Shown here: piece after piece, positions 28,805-40,755 of the stretch | Numbering within the stretch: the first letter of the stretch is position 1 | Layout: each line of letters begins with the position of its first letter | Assembly (NCBI GenBank): GCA_001313085.1 | Contig: BBFE01000009.1 | Span: 34,834-98,833 of the forward strand | Source: Paenibacillus sp. JCM 18996 | GTDB lineage: Bacteria; Bacillota; Bacilli; Paenibacillales; NBRC-103111 | Reading direction: 5' to 3' | Length of the DNA stretch: 64,000 nt | Program-made: the position numbers and the translations under genes | The notes under the pieces: generated by a model | The model's database searches: none | What the model saw: the letters and a program-made list of their open reading frames with translations, nothing else | What the model was told of the DNA's origin: nothing

Positions 28805-30474
28805 TTGAAACACAATCTTAAAAAAGTGTGTCTCGGTTTTTTTACAATGACAACATTATTGTTGGCTGCATGCAGCGGTAAACCTGAAGCCCAGAATGCC
28901 GGCGCAGGCAAACAAGGACATGCTCCCGAACAGGTAAAAGGCTCGTCAGGTATGATCCGCCGGTTGAACTAACTACGGTCAGGTCTACGGAATCGAACAT
29001 CAAATTTGCCCCGGGCGAATCCATGGATAAAAAAAACGCCGTATATGACAGTTATGAAAAAAGACCTGGGAATTAAATTGAAAAAAACAACTGGGTTGTA
29101 GACTCAAACCAGTACAATTCCAAGATTGATCTCAGCATCGCTTCGGGCGACATTCCCGACTTCTTCAAAGTTTCACAATTACAATTGAAGAAATTGGTCG
29201 ATGCCGATCTCGTTATGGATATGACGGATCTATTTGACAAGAACGTTTCGGATGAAGCCAAGAAATTTTTTCTCCGTAAACAGGCAGCTGGATTCGGCCA
29301 AATTTAACGGCAAGCTTATGGCGATCCCGTTCACGGACAGCCCGACCAACTATTCCTCCTACTTATGGGTGCGCAAGGATTGGATGGACAAGCTGCATCT
29401 GCCTGAACCAAAAAACGATGCAGGATGTATTAAAGATTGCCGATGCCTTCAGCAAACAGAATCCCGGCGGGGCTGACAAATCCTATGGGCTCGCGGCAAC
29501 GAAAAGCTTTATGGAGATGCATACGGTTTAACCGGATTTTTTTTAACGGTTACCATGCGTATCCGAGCCATTGGATTAAAGACCAATCCGGAAAGCTTGT
29601 TTACGGCAGTGTCCAGCCGGAAATGAAAACAGCTTTGAAGCAGCTGCAGGATATGTATAAAGCGGGACAGATCGATCCGGAGTTTGGTGTGAAAGATCCC
29701 GACAAAGAGAACGAACTGGTAACCGGCAATAAGATCGGCATGGCTTACGGCTTGTTCTGGCTGGCGTCATACCCGCTGAAGTCGGCGGCAGTGAAGGACG
29801 GGAAGCTGGTACAGGATTGGGCGGTATATCCGATCGCATCTGTTGATGACAAGCCAGCAATGACACAAGTTGGATTAGGAGTCAGCAGTTATTATGTCAT
29901 TTCCAAGAAGGCTAAAAAATCCTGAGGCGATCTTTGAAATTCTGAACAAATACGCTCAGCCGGAAAAAAAGATAAAGATAAGATTTATCAACTAGGCGTA
30001 CCTAACAGCGATTATTATTGGAAGCTGAATCCGATAATTCTCTACCGTCCTGATTTGAATGTAAAATCCGGCGAGGTGCTTCCGAATGCGTTAAACACTA
30101 AAGATACCTCCAAGCTCACGGACATCCAGGATGCAATAAAGCTTTATGATGAAAGCCAAAAGTACCTTAATGGAGACACAAAATACTGGAACAGCTGGAT
30201 GAAGTCGAGGGCCGGCGGATCATTGGAAATCATGAGCCAGTATGACAAACAAAATCGCTACCTGCCAAGTGAATTTTACACTACTCCAACACCGACGATG
30301 TCTGATAAACAGTCCACTTTGGATGCGAAGGAGCAGGAAGTATTTACAAAGATTATAACGAATCAAGCTTCGGTCGATGATTTCGACAAGTTTGTGGTCG
30401 ATTGGAAAAGCCTTGGCGGGGATGCGATTACCAAAGAAGTGAATGAGTGGTATTCCAAGAAGGATAAGAAATAG
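28805..30474 (+). CDS. ABC importer solute-binding lipoprotein, LplA/YtcQ-like (frame-broken)
   Basis: TTG at 28805 after GGGGAGGACTTATT. The signal peptide ends in the lipobox TLLLAACSGK, so the protein is lipid-anchored outside the membrane. Segments SIASGDIPDFFKV, MAIPFTDSPTNYSSYLWVRKDW and QLQDMYKAGQIDPEFG are typical of LplA-type binding proteins (about 540 residues) that take up oligosaccharides, often from plant or cell-wall polymers. At least eight breaks occur, mostly in A runs (29030, 29080, 29410, 29960) and T runs (29265, 29540). Permease genes follow after a hairpin. Confidence 0.88.
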
Positions 30475-30491
30475 TCAGGCATGAGAAATTC

Positions 30492-30519
30492 GGGGGAGAA
30501 CGGTTTCCCCCTTTTTTTT
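30492..30519 (+). terminator. Intercistronic hairpin after the binding-protein gene
   Basis: GGGGGA and TCCCCC form a stem followed by eight T. Such partial terminators keep binding-protein mRNA in excess over the permease genes. Confidence 0.65.
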
Positions 30520-30548
30520 CACCAGGCTTAGAGAAGGGGGATTGAACC

Positions 30549-31532
30549 GTGTTGGATAAGAGAGCGGAGAACAGGTTGACATTATCTCGTCCTTTTGCCA
30601 GGGTGAGCAAAGCTGCCATTCGTTTGAAGCCCGGCTCCAAATGGGCGAGGGAATGGCCTTTACACTTAATGATCCTGCCGGGTTTGCTGTTAATTATTGT
30701 CTATCATTATGTGCCGATGTTTGGAGTCGTCATTGCATTCGAAAAAATTCATTCCATCAAAGGGTATATTCGGCTCGCAGTGGGTTGGATTGGACAATTT
30801 TAAGTACTTAATGATGCTGCCGGATACGGGCCGTATTCTTTATAACACGGTCTATATCGCAGTAATGAAAATGATTGCCGGATTTATTGCGCCCATTATT
30901 ACCGCCCTGCTTCTGAATGAAGTAAGAAACGCTATATTCAAGCGCACCTGCCAAACACTGATTTATTTGCCGCACTTCCTGTCTTGGGTTATTCTGGGCG
31001 GGATCCTCATCGATATCCTTTCCCCTTCCTCGGGACTTGTTAATCAAATGCTGAAGGGATTCGGCATTCAACCGATCTTTTTTTTCTCGGGGACAACAAA
31101 TGGTTTCCCTCTGTTCTCGTCATTTCGGAGGTATGGAAGGAATTCGGCTTCAGCACAATCGTTTATTTGGCGGCGCTAACCGGCATTAATCCGGCGCTTT
31201 ATGAAGCTGCCGAGATTGACGGGGCCGGGCGTTGGAAGCAAACTTGGAACATTACTTTACCGGGCATAATACCGATCATTATTTTGCTTGGCACATTGAG
31301 TTTGGGAAACGTATTGAACGCAGGTTTCGACCAAGTGTTCAATTTATATAATCCGCAAGTATATCAGAGTGGGGATATTCTCGATACATTCATCTATCGG
31401 CTGGGACTTCAGCAGTTTCAATACGGCGTGGCTACCGCTGTCGGACTGTTTAAATCCCTGGTCTCTCTCGTTTTTTTTATTTCGGTCTCTTATGTGCTGG
31501 CCTACCGGTTTGCCAACTACAGAATATTTTAG
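30549..31532 (+). CDS. ABC importer permease LplB-like (frame-broken)
   Basis: GTG at 30549 follows GAAGGGGGATTGAACC. About 325 residues and six membrane segments. WPLHLMILPGLLLIIVYHYV and PMFGVVIAFEKF-PSKGI are typical of LplB/YteP; the EAA loop reads YEAAEIDGAGRWKQTWNITLPG. Breaks: A6 near 30741 (five fit) and T8 near 31078. Forms the channel with the next gene. No ATPase gene is present, as is usual for Lpl-type importers that share a common MsmX-like ATPase. Confidence 0.88.
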
Positions 31533-31548
31533 GAGAGGTGAAATAAAC

Positions 31549-32440
31549 TTGGTTTACCAAATGTCTCTGGGCAGAAGATTGTTCCTTGCCTTCAATTATG
31601 CTTTCCTGGCTTTGCTTTCGCTGCTTTGTATCGTTCCTCTTCTGCATATTCTTTCCATTTCCCTCAGCTCGTCCTCTGCTGCCGCTTCCGGCGCAGTTAA
31701 ATTGTGGCCCGTTGAGTTTTCGGCCGCATCCTATCAGCACGTTTTGAGCATGAATCAATTTTTTTGGCGTCATTTGCGGTTTCCATCGAAAGGGTGCTGC
31801 TTGGCACTTCGCTTAACCTGGTTTTGACGATGTTGATTGCCTACCCGCTGTCTAAGGAGCAGAAGGATTTCGGCTGGAGGACGATTTACGTTTGGGTTTT
31901 CGTGTTAACCATGTTATTTAGCGGCGGTCTTATTCCATGGTATATGACGATTAAAGCAACCGGTTTGCTCGATACTATCTGGGCCCTGGTGCTGCCGGGC
32001 GCGGTACCGGTGTTTAATGTAATCCTGCTGCTTAATTTTTTTCGGGACTTGCCGAAGGAGTTGGAAGAATCTGCGAAGATGGACGGGGCCGGCCACTTTG
32101 TAACGCTTTGGAAAATTTTTTGTACCGTTATCTTTGCCCGCTTTGGCAACCATTACGCTGTTCAGTATGGTCGGCCATTGGAACAGCTGGTTTGACGGGT
32201 TAATTCTCATGAACCGCCCTGAGCATTGGCCTCTGCAAAGTTTTCTGCAAACATTGGTAATCCAGGTCGATCCGCGCTTTCTGACGGAAGACGATGTGCA
32301 GAAGCTGCAGTTGATTTCCAACCGGACCATCCACTCCGCAGAAATCTTTGTTGCGGCCTTGCCGATTTTGCTGGTATACCCGTTTTTTGCAAAGGTTTTT
32401 TTTCATTAAAGGGATCACTTTAGGCAGCGTGAAGGGATAA
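31549..32440 (+). CDS. ABC importer permease LplC/YtcP-like (frame-broken)
   Basis: TTG at 31549 after AGGAGAGGTGAAATAAAC. About 295 residues with six membrane segments; SLGRRLFLAFNYAFLALLSL opens it, and GGLIPWYMTIKATGLLDTIWALVLPGAV-type sequence and LEESAKMDGAGHFVTLWKI (EAA loop) identify the LplC partner. Ends KGITLGSVKG, the usual C-terminus. Breaks near 31763 (T7), 32118 (T6) and 32396 (T8, seven fit). Confidence 0.88.
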
Positions 32441-32464
32441 CAATCTACAGAAGAGGTGATCAGT

Positions 32465-33253
32465 TTGGCTGAGCTATTATTTTTTTGGGAACGAGTGCCG
32501 GAATACCTACTGAGAATCGCCATACTACCGGTATGGCCATTAAGAAGGCCGGCCGGCTTTATTTAATAGATTGCGGCGGTCCGGTAAGTTCGCAGTTAAA
32601 AAAAGATGGGAGAAGACCCCAGGGATACTGAGGCAGTTTTTTTTGACGCATTGGCATCCGGACCATGCAAGCGGTCTGCCTATGCTGATACAGGATTTGC
32701 AGTTGACGGGCAGAAAGAAGAGCCTAACGATCTACGGTCCGAAAGGAACGGACAGAAAAGTGAGGTTGCTGCAAACTATCTTTTTTTCATTCCGCCTGAG
32801 ATTTACCCATTTGAATTGACGACAAAAGAATACGATGAAGATACCATCTTTAGCGATGATTTTATCGATATCCGTTTTTTTCAAAACGAGACATCTGTCC
32901 CAAGAGTACTGGAAGCAGCTCGACGAAAAAACATAACTATGAAATCGAACCGGTCGCTTATGGCTTGGTTGTCCGGATGGACGGCAAAAAAAATCGTTCT
33001 AAGCGGCGACTTGTTGAATTCTGATGATTTGATTTCTGTTTTGCCGGGGGCTGATTTGGTTGTTCACGAGTTCGGACATATCAAACCGGATCTACTGCGC
33101 AATTTTGCCAAGGACTATAAAATACCGAAACTGCTCATTAACCATGTTCACCATGAATGGGACACCCGCGATCAGGAGTTGAAAGAGACGGTTTCAGCCG
33201 ATTTCCCGGGAGAAGTTCAGGTAGCGCATGATTTATGGAGATTTCCATTATAA
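32465..33253 (+). CDS. Metallo-beta-lactamase-fold hydrolase 1 (frame-broken)
   Basis: TTG at 32465 after GAAGAGGTGATCAG, AELLFLGTSAGIPTENRHTT. The metal site THWHPDHASGLPML is that of the MBL superfamily (HxHxDH); the later SGDLLNSDDL and INHVHHEW supply further metal ligands. About 260 residues. The N-terminus (LGTSAGIP) is close to RNase Z/phosphodiesterase-like MBL proteins, so phosphodiester or lactone hydrolysis is possible. Breaks: T7 near 32479, A7 near 32598, T8 near 32637 and others in T runs. It directly follows the permeases and overlaps the operon with a second MBL gene. Confidence 0.8.
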
Positions 33254-33270
33254 AAAAAGAAGGTGGCAAG

Positions 33271-34054
33271 ATGGATATGAATTATCAAACCCAAGTAACG
33301 TTTTTGGCACAACGTCTGCTCTACCCGACGTTGGAAGCGACACGGCAAGTTTTCTGATTAATGACCGTTACCTTGTGGACACCGGTTGGTCGTCAGTCGG
33401 AAATTTGCGCAATCTGGGCGTAGATCCTGCGCAAATCGAGTATCTCTTGTTTACGCATATGCACCATGACCATTATTTGTCATTGCCGTCCCTTTTATTT
33501 TATTTTCTGTGTGTCAGAAAACCGCTCAAGGAATTGAAGATCATCGGGCCGGTTGACGATGTGGAACGGGTAGTGAAGCTGGCCATGAATTTTCTGCAGA
33601 CAGACACGTTTTATGAAAATTGCGATTTTCCGACGATCATTCCGCTGACCCCAGGGGATTCCTGCGAAGATGAACATTTTAGTGTTACAACATGTTCAAC
33701 TAAACATCCCGTACAGGGGTTGTGCTATCGTTTTACAGATAAAAGAACGAATAAATTCTTCTCGTTTACCGGTGATACGGCCTACCATCCGCCGATTATC
33801 GAACATGTGAAGGGAAGTCCGCTGCTTATTCATGAAGCTGCAATGGGACCTTCTGCCGTCGACCAAGCGGATAACCTTTATTTACATTCAGGCGCAAAAG
33901 ATGCGGCCGAGATCGCCAAGTCGGCCGATGTCGGCAAACTGCTGCTCGTGCACGGTTCCCGCACCAGGGCGGAAGCGTGTGTGGAAGCGGCTCGAGGCAT
34001 TTTTTTGCGAAGGAAGTTGAATGGCCAAGGGATGGGCAAGTTTATGTCCTTTAG
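33271..34054 (+). CDS. Metallo-beta-lactamase-fold hydrolase 2 (frame-broken)
   Basis: ATG at 33271 after AGGTGGCAAG. After a missing A near 33282 the frame reads LSNPSNVFGTTSALPDVGSD, then YLLFTHMHHDHYLSLPSLLF (HxHxDH), FTGDTAYHPPII and LLLVHGSRTRAEACV. About 260 residues. It differs clearly in sequence from the preceding MBL protein, so this is not a simple tandem copy. The C-terminus AKEVEWPRDGQVYVL requires reading T7 near 34000 as five. Hydrolysis of a phosphodiester, lactone or ester in the imported substrate is likely; the exact bond is unknown. Confidence 0.78.
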
Positions 34055-34073
34055 GTAATGGTTCGCTGAAAGC

Positions 34074-36126
34074 ATGATTATGGGGGAATCCTTATTCAAA
34101 CCATTCAAAGTTGAAAGGGTGAGACGTTTGGGCAGGCAGCTATCCAATGAGGGATTGATGTTTAGCAGATATCAAGTTTTGGGCGAGGAAACAACTACGG
34201 ATACGGACCTTTCGGAGATAGCCGTTGAGATTGCAGCTGCGAATGATGGCCAATCTTTGCCGGCACGAGTCGTAGTGACGGCGAGCGATGGGAGTCACCC
34301 TGACGGGGCCGGAAACGGTGTTTATGCCGATGGGCGATTTTTTTGTAGAAAGCAAATTTACCGTTATTCTGCCACCAGGTCACACTGAGATTCTCATAAG
34401 TTGCGGTCCCAACTATATCCCGCTTACCATTTCTACTGATGCTGCAGCAGGGAAAAAAAGCTTTATCTGCATGCCTTCCTCTATCGCTGGTTCTCTCCGG
34501 AGGAGAGAGGATGGTACGGTGGCGACAACCATGTACATTCACAGCATGACCTAACGGCAAAAAAATGAAAACCGGGCTTGCTTACACTGCGCTGCAAGGG
34601 AGAGCGAACGGACTTAGCTACATTACGGAAGCAGGCTCCCATGTTTCTTATGAGAACATTGATCAATTAAGCGATGATCGTTTTCTACTCAAATACGCTC
34701 CGGAGTTGGGCAGTGTCTGCTATACGGGTCACTTCATTACGCCTGGCATTTCGGAGCGGATCTCCGGAGAGCGGATGGCAGATATTTCGAAAAGGCCTTT
34801 GCCCGGTCAGGCCATTGCCGAAGCTGTGCATGAAAAGGGTGGTGTGGTGATGTACACTCATCCGCTCACCCCGCCTCATCAACTTCACTGGATGGGGCTG
34901 CCGGGGCTTTTTTTCAGATGCCGTTTTAGGCCGATGCGCAGATGCGTTCGACGTTGATGCGACAGCAACCGAACTCTTCTGGTTTGCTATCTTGAACTTG
35001 GGCAATAAGGTGGCGTGCACCAGTTACACGGATAGTACGCTTGAACGTCTCCAAACGTTAACCCCCGGTGACCGAAGAGTTTATAGTTATGCTCAAGAAT
35101 TCAGTTACCATGCAATTGTGGAATCCATACGGCGGGGGAATACTTTTTTTCCACTAATGGAGGCCCCGTATTTTCCTTCTTTACAATTGATAACCGCCCA
35201 CCCGGAGATACGATCATGCTGCAAGAGGATGGCATCTACACCGCCCATTCCGAAATTCACAGCTTGTACCCGCTCAAGAAAGCCGAACTCTACCGGCGGG
35301 GTAATGCGGTTGCAGCATTTGATGTAACAGGCAGGGAAGGGGAGGTACACCTTACCCATTCATTCCGTGAATCGGAAAACAGTTGGTATCTGCTAAGAGT
35401 GGAAGACGTGCGGGGCCATTGGTGCATTACAAGTCCAATTTATTTTGAACCGGAACAAGCTGCAGACCGACCGTTCGCTTCCGCGATAATATTCGAAATC
35501 AGCAACCACTCCCGGTTTGTTGATCTAAGGAAAGAGTTCTTCGCACATATCATCGTCACTGTCTCTCCAGACGATCCGATAACGGAGGTTAAATTGATTA
35601 AGGATGGAGAAGCGGTTCAGAGCTTTACACCGGGTATGAAAAAAAACGAGCTGCCGTCAGGAAAAAAATACCTGTTACGGAATTTGAGAAAGACAGTGAA
35701 TACTCTCTAGGTTGGATCTGGCACCCAGAGTTGGATCGTAAATTTCATTTTCAGGCGGACTACCCGGTCACCGAAAGCGGTTGGTACTCGGTATGTGTAT
35801 TGACGTTTAAGGGAGTGACACTCAAATCCGACGAGGTTCATTTTGACAGCACCAATGGATTCAGCAAAGAACTGTCGGTTGCCCATCTGTCAGGGAAAGA
35901 CAGCACATTTGTACTGTGGGGTTATGGCGAAGAAATGCCTTTGGATGAAATCAAAGAACCCTATGAGGATCGTTGGTGGTATCCAAACAATGCGGGTTGG
36001 CGAATCGGCGCTGCATTCGGACAGGAGATATACGAGCTGCAAGGGGAACATCCTTACAAAGTCTCCGATACCAGCGCGGATCTTCACCCTAAACTCTTAA
36101 GCCTGTTTAAATCATCCAATATGTAA
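34074..36126 (+). CDS. CehA/McbA-type PHP-domain metallohydrolase (frame-broken)
   Basis: About 680 residues after joining. An N-terminal beta-rich region of about 150 residues leads into the metal-binding start GWYGGDNHVHSQHDLTAK of the CehA/McbA branch of PHP hydrolases, followed by ITEAGSHVSYENIDQL, YTHPLTPPHQLHW and SYAQEFSYHAIVESIRRGNTF. A C-terminal beta-rich domain with two repeats of a Gly/Trp pattern (SWYLLRVEDVRG, GWYSVCVLTFKG) follows. CehA hydrolyses carbaryl in other bacteria; most relatives have unknown substrates. Breaks near 34338, 34448, 34560, 34909, 35150, 35645 and 35665. Cytoplasmic by lack of a signal peptide. Confidence 0.78.
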
Positions 36127-36180
36127 GGTGCGAACTGCGGTACAGAGTTGAAAACCATCTTAAGGAGGAAAAAAATAACC

Positions 36181-36957
36181 ATGTTAGTAGATCTGCATAT
36201 GCATTCCAACCACTCACGATGCGCCGATCCTGCAAATACCGTTGAAGCCATGGTGCAAGCAGCAGCTAAAGCAGGTGTGGATGGCATCGGTATAACCGAC
36301 CACCTTCATCCGCATATTGATCCTGCCATATTTAAAAAAATAATCGCGAACAGTTAGCGGCTGTTAACGATGTGGATATCAAGGTTTGGGTCGGTGTGGA
36401 GCTGGATGTGATGACACTGGAGGGAGATCTGACGGGAAATCCTGAGATTTATCGGTCTCTTGACTATGTAATGGCGGGAGTTCATCATTATCACCTGGAT
36501 TGGGTAGAAGGTCCGGACCTGTCCAAACCGCCAACCGACATTCTCTATTTTGCACAGAAAAAAATCTCCTGAATACCATCCGCAATCCATGGGTGAACGC
36601 AATTGGTCATCCGTGGGTCGGCGTGTTTAAAGTTTACAAGTTTGGCTACGATCTTTTAAAGCCGGAATGGATAGAGGAAGCGGGGATTGAAGCACGGAAT
36701 AACCAGACAGCTCTTGAAGTACCGGCATGGGCCTGTTCAAGGACGGAGAGGTAGACGAGGATTACTTGAATGCCATCGTCCGTCCACTGATTAAGGCAGG
36801 GTGCCCTATTATGACTGGGACAGATTCCCACCATCTTGAGAATATCGGCCGCCGTATCGATCAGATGACCCGTATTCTGCTGGAAGAGGGAGCGACGCAG
36901 GATCAACTGTGGTCGCCTCTTCATCTTGCTTCTCTTAAAGCATCGAGAGGGATGTAA
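36181..36957 (+). CDS. PHP-domain phosphoesterase-like hydrolase (frame-broken)
   Basis: ATG at 36181 after AAGGAGGAAAAAAATAACC. The joined protein, about 256 residues, has the complete PHP metal set: DLHMHSNHSRCAD, GITDHLHPH, GVELDV, GVHHYHLDW, AIGHPWVGVF and GTDSHHLENI. This resembles HisK-like/YcdX-like phosphatases and PHP phosphoesterases. Breaks: A7 near 36333, A7 near 36558 and a small deletion near 36725. Last gene of the lpl-MBL-MBL-CehA-PHP unit, ending at a terminator. Confidence 0.8.
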
Positions 36958-36983
36958 AAGGAAGTAAATGCCGATAAATGTTC

Positions 36984-37020
36984 AGAAGCTGCTCAAACCC
37001 GAGTGGCTTCTTTTTTTTTT
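36984..37020 (+). terminator. Rho-independent terminator
   Basis: AGAAGC-TGCTC pairs with GAG-TGGCTTCT, followed by T10. Confidence 0.8.
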
Positions 37021-37172
37021 CTTTATCTGTCTGTGCCCTATTGAAACATCAAATAAAATTCGTATATTTTATAGATTTACCTTATTTTTTATAGAACTGG
37101 AAATATCATAGTATTATTACAAGCACTAGTAAATTGCGGTCAAACATTTTGAAAAAAAACGGAGGTGATTGT

Positions 37173-38017
37173 GTGAAAAAAAACTGCCGATGAAGAAGCG
37201 AAGGAACTCGCCCGGACGCTTTACCGTTACGACAGCATCGCCATAGACAGGGTTCCAACGATACAAGATGTCGGTGAACAAGAAATCCGCTTTTATAAAG
37301 ACCAAGGGTATCTCATTATTGAAAATGTTTTGACGAAAGAGGAAATTGGGCAGGCCCTGAGTGAGATCGACGATATTATACATGGACGGCTCAAGGGGCC
37401 TAGAGTACAAATCGTGAAACCCTTGGAAGAAATCAAGACTCCCGAAGAAAGGGTGTTTGCAACCAGGAAGGTATACGATTTTGTGGGCTATGCTCCTGCC
37501 ATGACAGCAATTGCGAACCACAGCGGTATTCTGGGCGTTGCGGAAAAGCTGCTTGAGGACAAACCGAGACTTGTCGGAAACCAGGGACTTTTGAAGCCGC
37601 CGTTTGGCGGGACGGAAAAAACCTGGCACCAGGATATGGCTTACGGGGGGTTGTTTTTTTTCAAAAAAAAGCAAATATTGGGAGTATGGATTGCTTTGGA
37701 CGAAGCTGGTCTCGATAACGGATGCATGCACATTATTCCGAAAACGCACAGGGACGGGGGCACACCCCACTATGCGTTACGGGATTGGCAAATCTGTGAC
37801 AGCAATGTTGTCGTAGAACGCGACGTGGCCGTACCTTTGAAACCTGGAGCCATTCTGATTTTTTTCCGGACTGCTTCACCACGGGACACCTCCGAATTTT
37901 TCCTCCAGAAGACGCCAGGCCATACAACTGCGGTTTGCACCGGATTCGTCCGTATTGATGAGTAAAGAGGAATTCAAATTGATGTTTACCAATGAGATGA
38001 CGGATGCCGAGTGCTGA
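37173..38017 (+). CDS. Phytanoyl-CoA dioxygenase (PhyH)-family oxygenase (frame-broken)
   Basis: GTG at 37173 follows CGGAGGTGATT. The joined protein (about 280 residues) has the Fe(II)/2-oxoglutarate facial triad: TWHQDMAYGG (HxD), LLHHGTPPNFSSRRRQA (distal His, then Arg in QLRFAP). EIRFYKDQGYLIIENVLTKEE is the usual PhyH N-terminus. Breaks: A8 at 37176-37183 and T7 near 37860 (five fit); T8/A8 runs near 37655 add residues in frame. Such enzymes hydroxylate a C-H bond of a small molecule. It is the first gene of a unit with an Lpl-type importer. Confidence 0.85.
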
Positions 38018-38068
38018 ACAAATGATAAGCGGTATCCATGTCTCGATAATAGTTTACGGGAGGGTTCA

Positions 38069-39738
38069 ATGAAAAAAAAGAAAAGCGCTATGTTCGTCCT
38101 AACCTTCACCCTCGCTTTCACAGCAGTACTTTCCGCGTGCACCGATACGAAGAAGAGCGGCGATGGGACGGGAGACTCGGGGAAGCAAAAAAAGCGGAGA
38201 TCCTGCAACGGCAAAAGATTACACACTGCCCATTGTGTCTGACGGCTCCGTGGAATTAAGCTATGGAACTGCGGACAACTATTATGCCCCGAAAAGTCTC
38301 ACGCAAGGTTTGCCGGTGTGGCAGGAAATCGAGAAGAAAACAGGTGTAAAGATGAAATGGGACGTTACCCCTTCGTCGCAATATCAAAACACCATGAAGA
38401 TTCGGCTCGCTGCAGCCAAAAAAATCTGCCTGACATCATCAGCATTCCGGAAGCTGATCCGGTGAGGCTAGCGTCGACCGGGCTGATTATACCGATGGAC
38501 GATCTCATTAAAAAAATTATGCTCCGAATATCAGAAACTTTTTTTAAGCAGTTCCCCGAGCTCGAGAAAAGCATGAAAACACCGGACGGAAAAAATTTAC
38601 GCTTTATCCTCCGTAGTAACCGGAGCGGGCTACGCCGATCCTTATGGTTATTAATCAGGCAGGACTGGTTGGAGAAACTGGCTTATCGGAACCAAAGACG
38701 CTGGATGACTGGTACAAAGTGTTGAAAGCTTTCAAAGAAAAAAGATCCGAACGGCAACGGTAAAAAAACGACGAAATTCCTTTTTTTCTCCCCGGGATAA
38801 TCTGAGAGGTGTAGGACTGTTCGGCAGCGCCTTAGGGCTGCATTTGTTTTACAGCGAAGGCTATTATCCGGACGATAAAGGGAAAATTCAATATGAATGG
38901 ATGGATGAGCGGGCACATCAACTAATTATTTGGCTGAACAAATTATACAAAGAGGGCCTTATCGATCCGCAGTTTATGACGAACACCGGCGAGCAAATAG
39001 ACTCCAACATCACCAGAAACCTGGTAGGATTGTCAAACCATTTTATTAACAACACTAACCGATTCAATGCGGCGCAAAAAACAAGCGGGCGTACCTGGCG
39101 CAAATTGGCAAATTACTCTGCCGCCTTCAGGTGACGGACAAAAGGGATTTTATGAGAAATACGGTCCCATCAGCGGCTGGCATGCGATTACGAAGGATTC
39201 CAAGCATCCGGAAATCGCTATGAAATGGCTGGATTACACCTACGCAAATGAAGAAGGCGCCCGCGCGGTTGCATTTGGTATCGAAGGAAAGAGCTATACG
39301 ATGGTAAACGGAAAACCGGAGTTCACCGATTGGGTAGCCCACAATCCCGATGGTCTTTCGTTTAACGAAGCGCTCAGATCGCTGGGAGCGATGCCGACCA
39401 CCGCATGGATCCGAAGCCACGAAGGCCCGCTCTCTTATCAGCCTGTGGCTACGCTAAAGCTTGATCCGCCTCTGGCGAAGCAGGCTGAAAAAAAAGTGAA
39501 ATCCTACTTGATCGATTCATCGCAATACCTGCTCGGCCTTCCCACGCTTGATGAGTCCGAGGAAGTGGCGCGTATAATGACGGACATAACGACTTATCGG
39601 GATGAAACCTTAGCCAAATTCATTACAGGCCAGGCTCCGATCGACTGGAACCAATTTACGGGCAGGCTGAAATCGATGGGAATTGAGCAGATCGTCAAAA
39701 GTAAACAGAATCAGTATGACAGGATGAAAAAAAAGTAA
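38069..39738 (+). CDS. ABC importer solute-binding lipoprotein 2, LplA-like (frame-broken)
   Basis: ATG at 38069 after ACGGGAGGGTTCA, MKKKKSAMFVLTFTLAFTAV then LSACTD, a lipoprotein signal. Segments TQGLPVWQEIEKKTGVKMKW, AKNLPDIISIPEADP, LIRQDWLEKL-LSEPKTLDDWY and NGNGKNDEIPFS identify the LplA type; about 540 residues. At least seven breaks lie in A runs (38189, 38419, 38510, 38590, 38735, 38764, 39077) and T runs. Sequence differs from the protein at 28805, so a different ligand is expected. Confidence 0.88.
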
Positions 39739-39760
39739 TCGTTAAGTGGAGGTGAATACA

Positions 39761-40739
39761 ATTAGCACTGAGTTAAATGTCACCGCCGAAATGGCCGTCC
39801 CGCCTAAACGAGCCAAACGTTTTTCAAAAATTTTTTTTCAAAAAATGTTTCAAGAGATAAACAGCTGCTGCTCATCATATTACCTGTGGTTGTCTATTAC
39901 ATTATTTTCCATTATATCCCTATGTACGGGGTCATTATCGCCTTCAAAAAAGTTCCAGCCGTTAAAAGGGATCCTCGGAAGCACATGGGTAGGCTTTAAA
40001 TATTTCGAACAATTCTTCAACTCGATCTATTTTTTGGCGGTTATTGAAAAAAAACACCCTGCTTTTAAGCATAAACTCGTTGTTCTGGGGATTTCCGGTG
40101 CCTATTATTTTTTGCTCTTTTATTAAATGAGCTCAAGGAGCGATTTTTCAAGCGGTTCGTCCAAACCGTCAGCTATTTGCCGCATTTTATCTCGCTCGTT
40201 GTCGTGACCGGGATGATCGTCACTTTCACGTCGCCTCTGGATGGAGTGATCAATGTCATTCTTCAGGCATTTGGTTTTCAGCCGATCAATTTTTTTGAAT
40301 GAACCGGGATGGTTCAGGACGATTTATGTGTCTTCCGGCATCTGGCAGGGTTTTGGCTGGGGCTCGATTATTTATCTGGCCGCCATCGCAGGCATTAATC
40401 CGCAGCTGTACGAAGCCGCCGAGGTGGACGGTGCACAAAGATGGCATAAAATACGGCACATTACAATTCCGGGTATCATGCCCACGATTATTATCCTGTT
40501 CATATTGAATATCGGCCAGCTCATGGACGTCGGATTCGAGAAAGTATTGCTGCTATACAGCCCCGCTACTTACGATACGTCGGATGTGATCGGTACTTTT
40601 GTTTATCGAAGAGGGATCATGAATTCGGAATACAGCTACGCTGCCGCAATCGGCCTCTTTAATAACTTGATTAACGTCGTTTTTTTTGGTCTCGGCGAAT
40701 TATATAAGCAGAAAAGTATCCGAAACATCTTTGTGGTAG
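39761..40739 (+). CDS. ABC importer permease LplB-like 2 (frame-broken)
   Basis: GGAGGTG precedes an ATT (39761) that is probably a damaged TTG or ATG; a GTG at 39752 is the alternative. About 315 residues after joining: PMYGVIIAFKKFQPLKGILG, VQTVSYLPHFISLVVVTGM, and the EAA loop YEAAEVDGAQRWHKIRHITIPG. Breaks near 39825-39846, 39900, 39945, 40030-40056, 40290 (T7) and 40680 (T8). The C-terminus ends SRKVSETSLW when the T8 run is read as seven. Confidence 0.85.
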
Positions 40740-40755
40740 AAGGGGGGGCGCGCGA

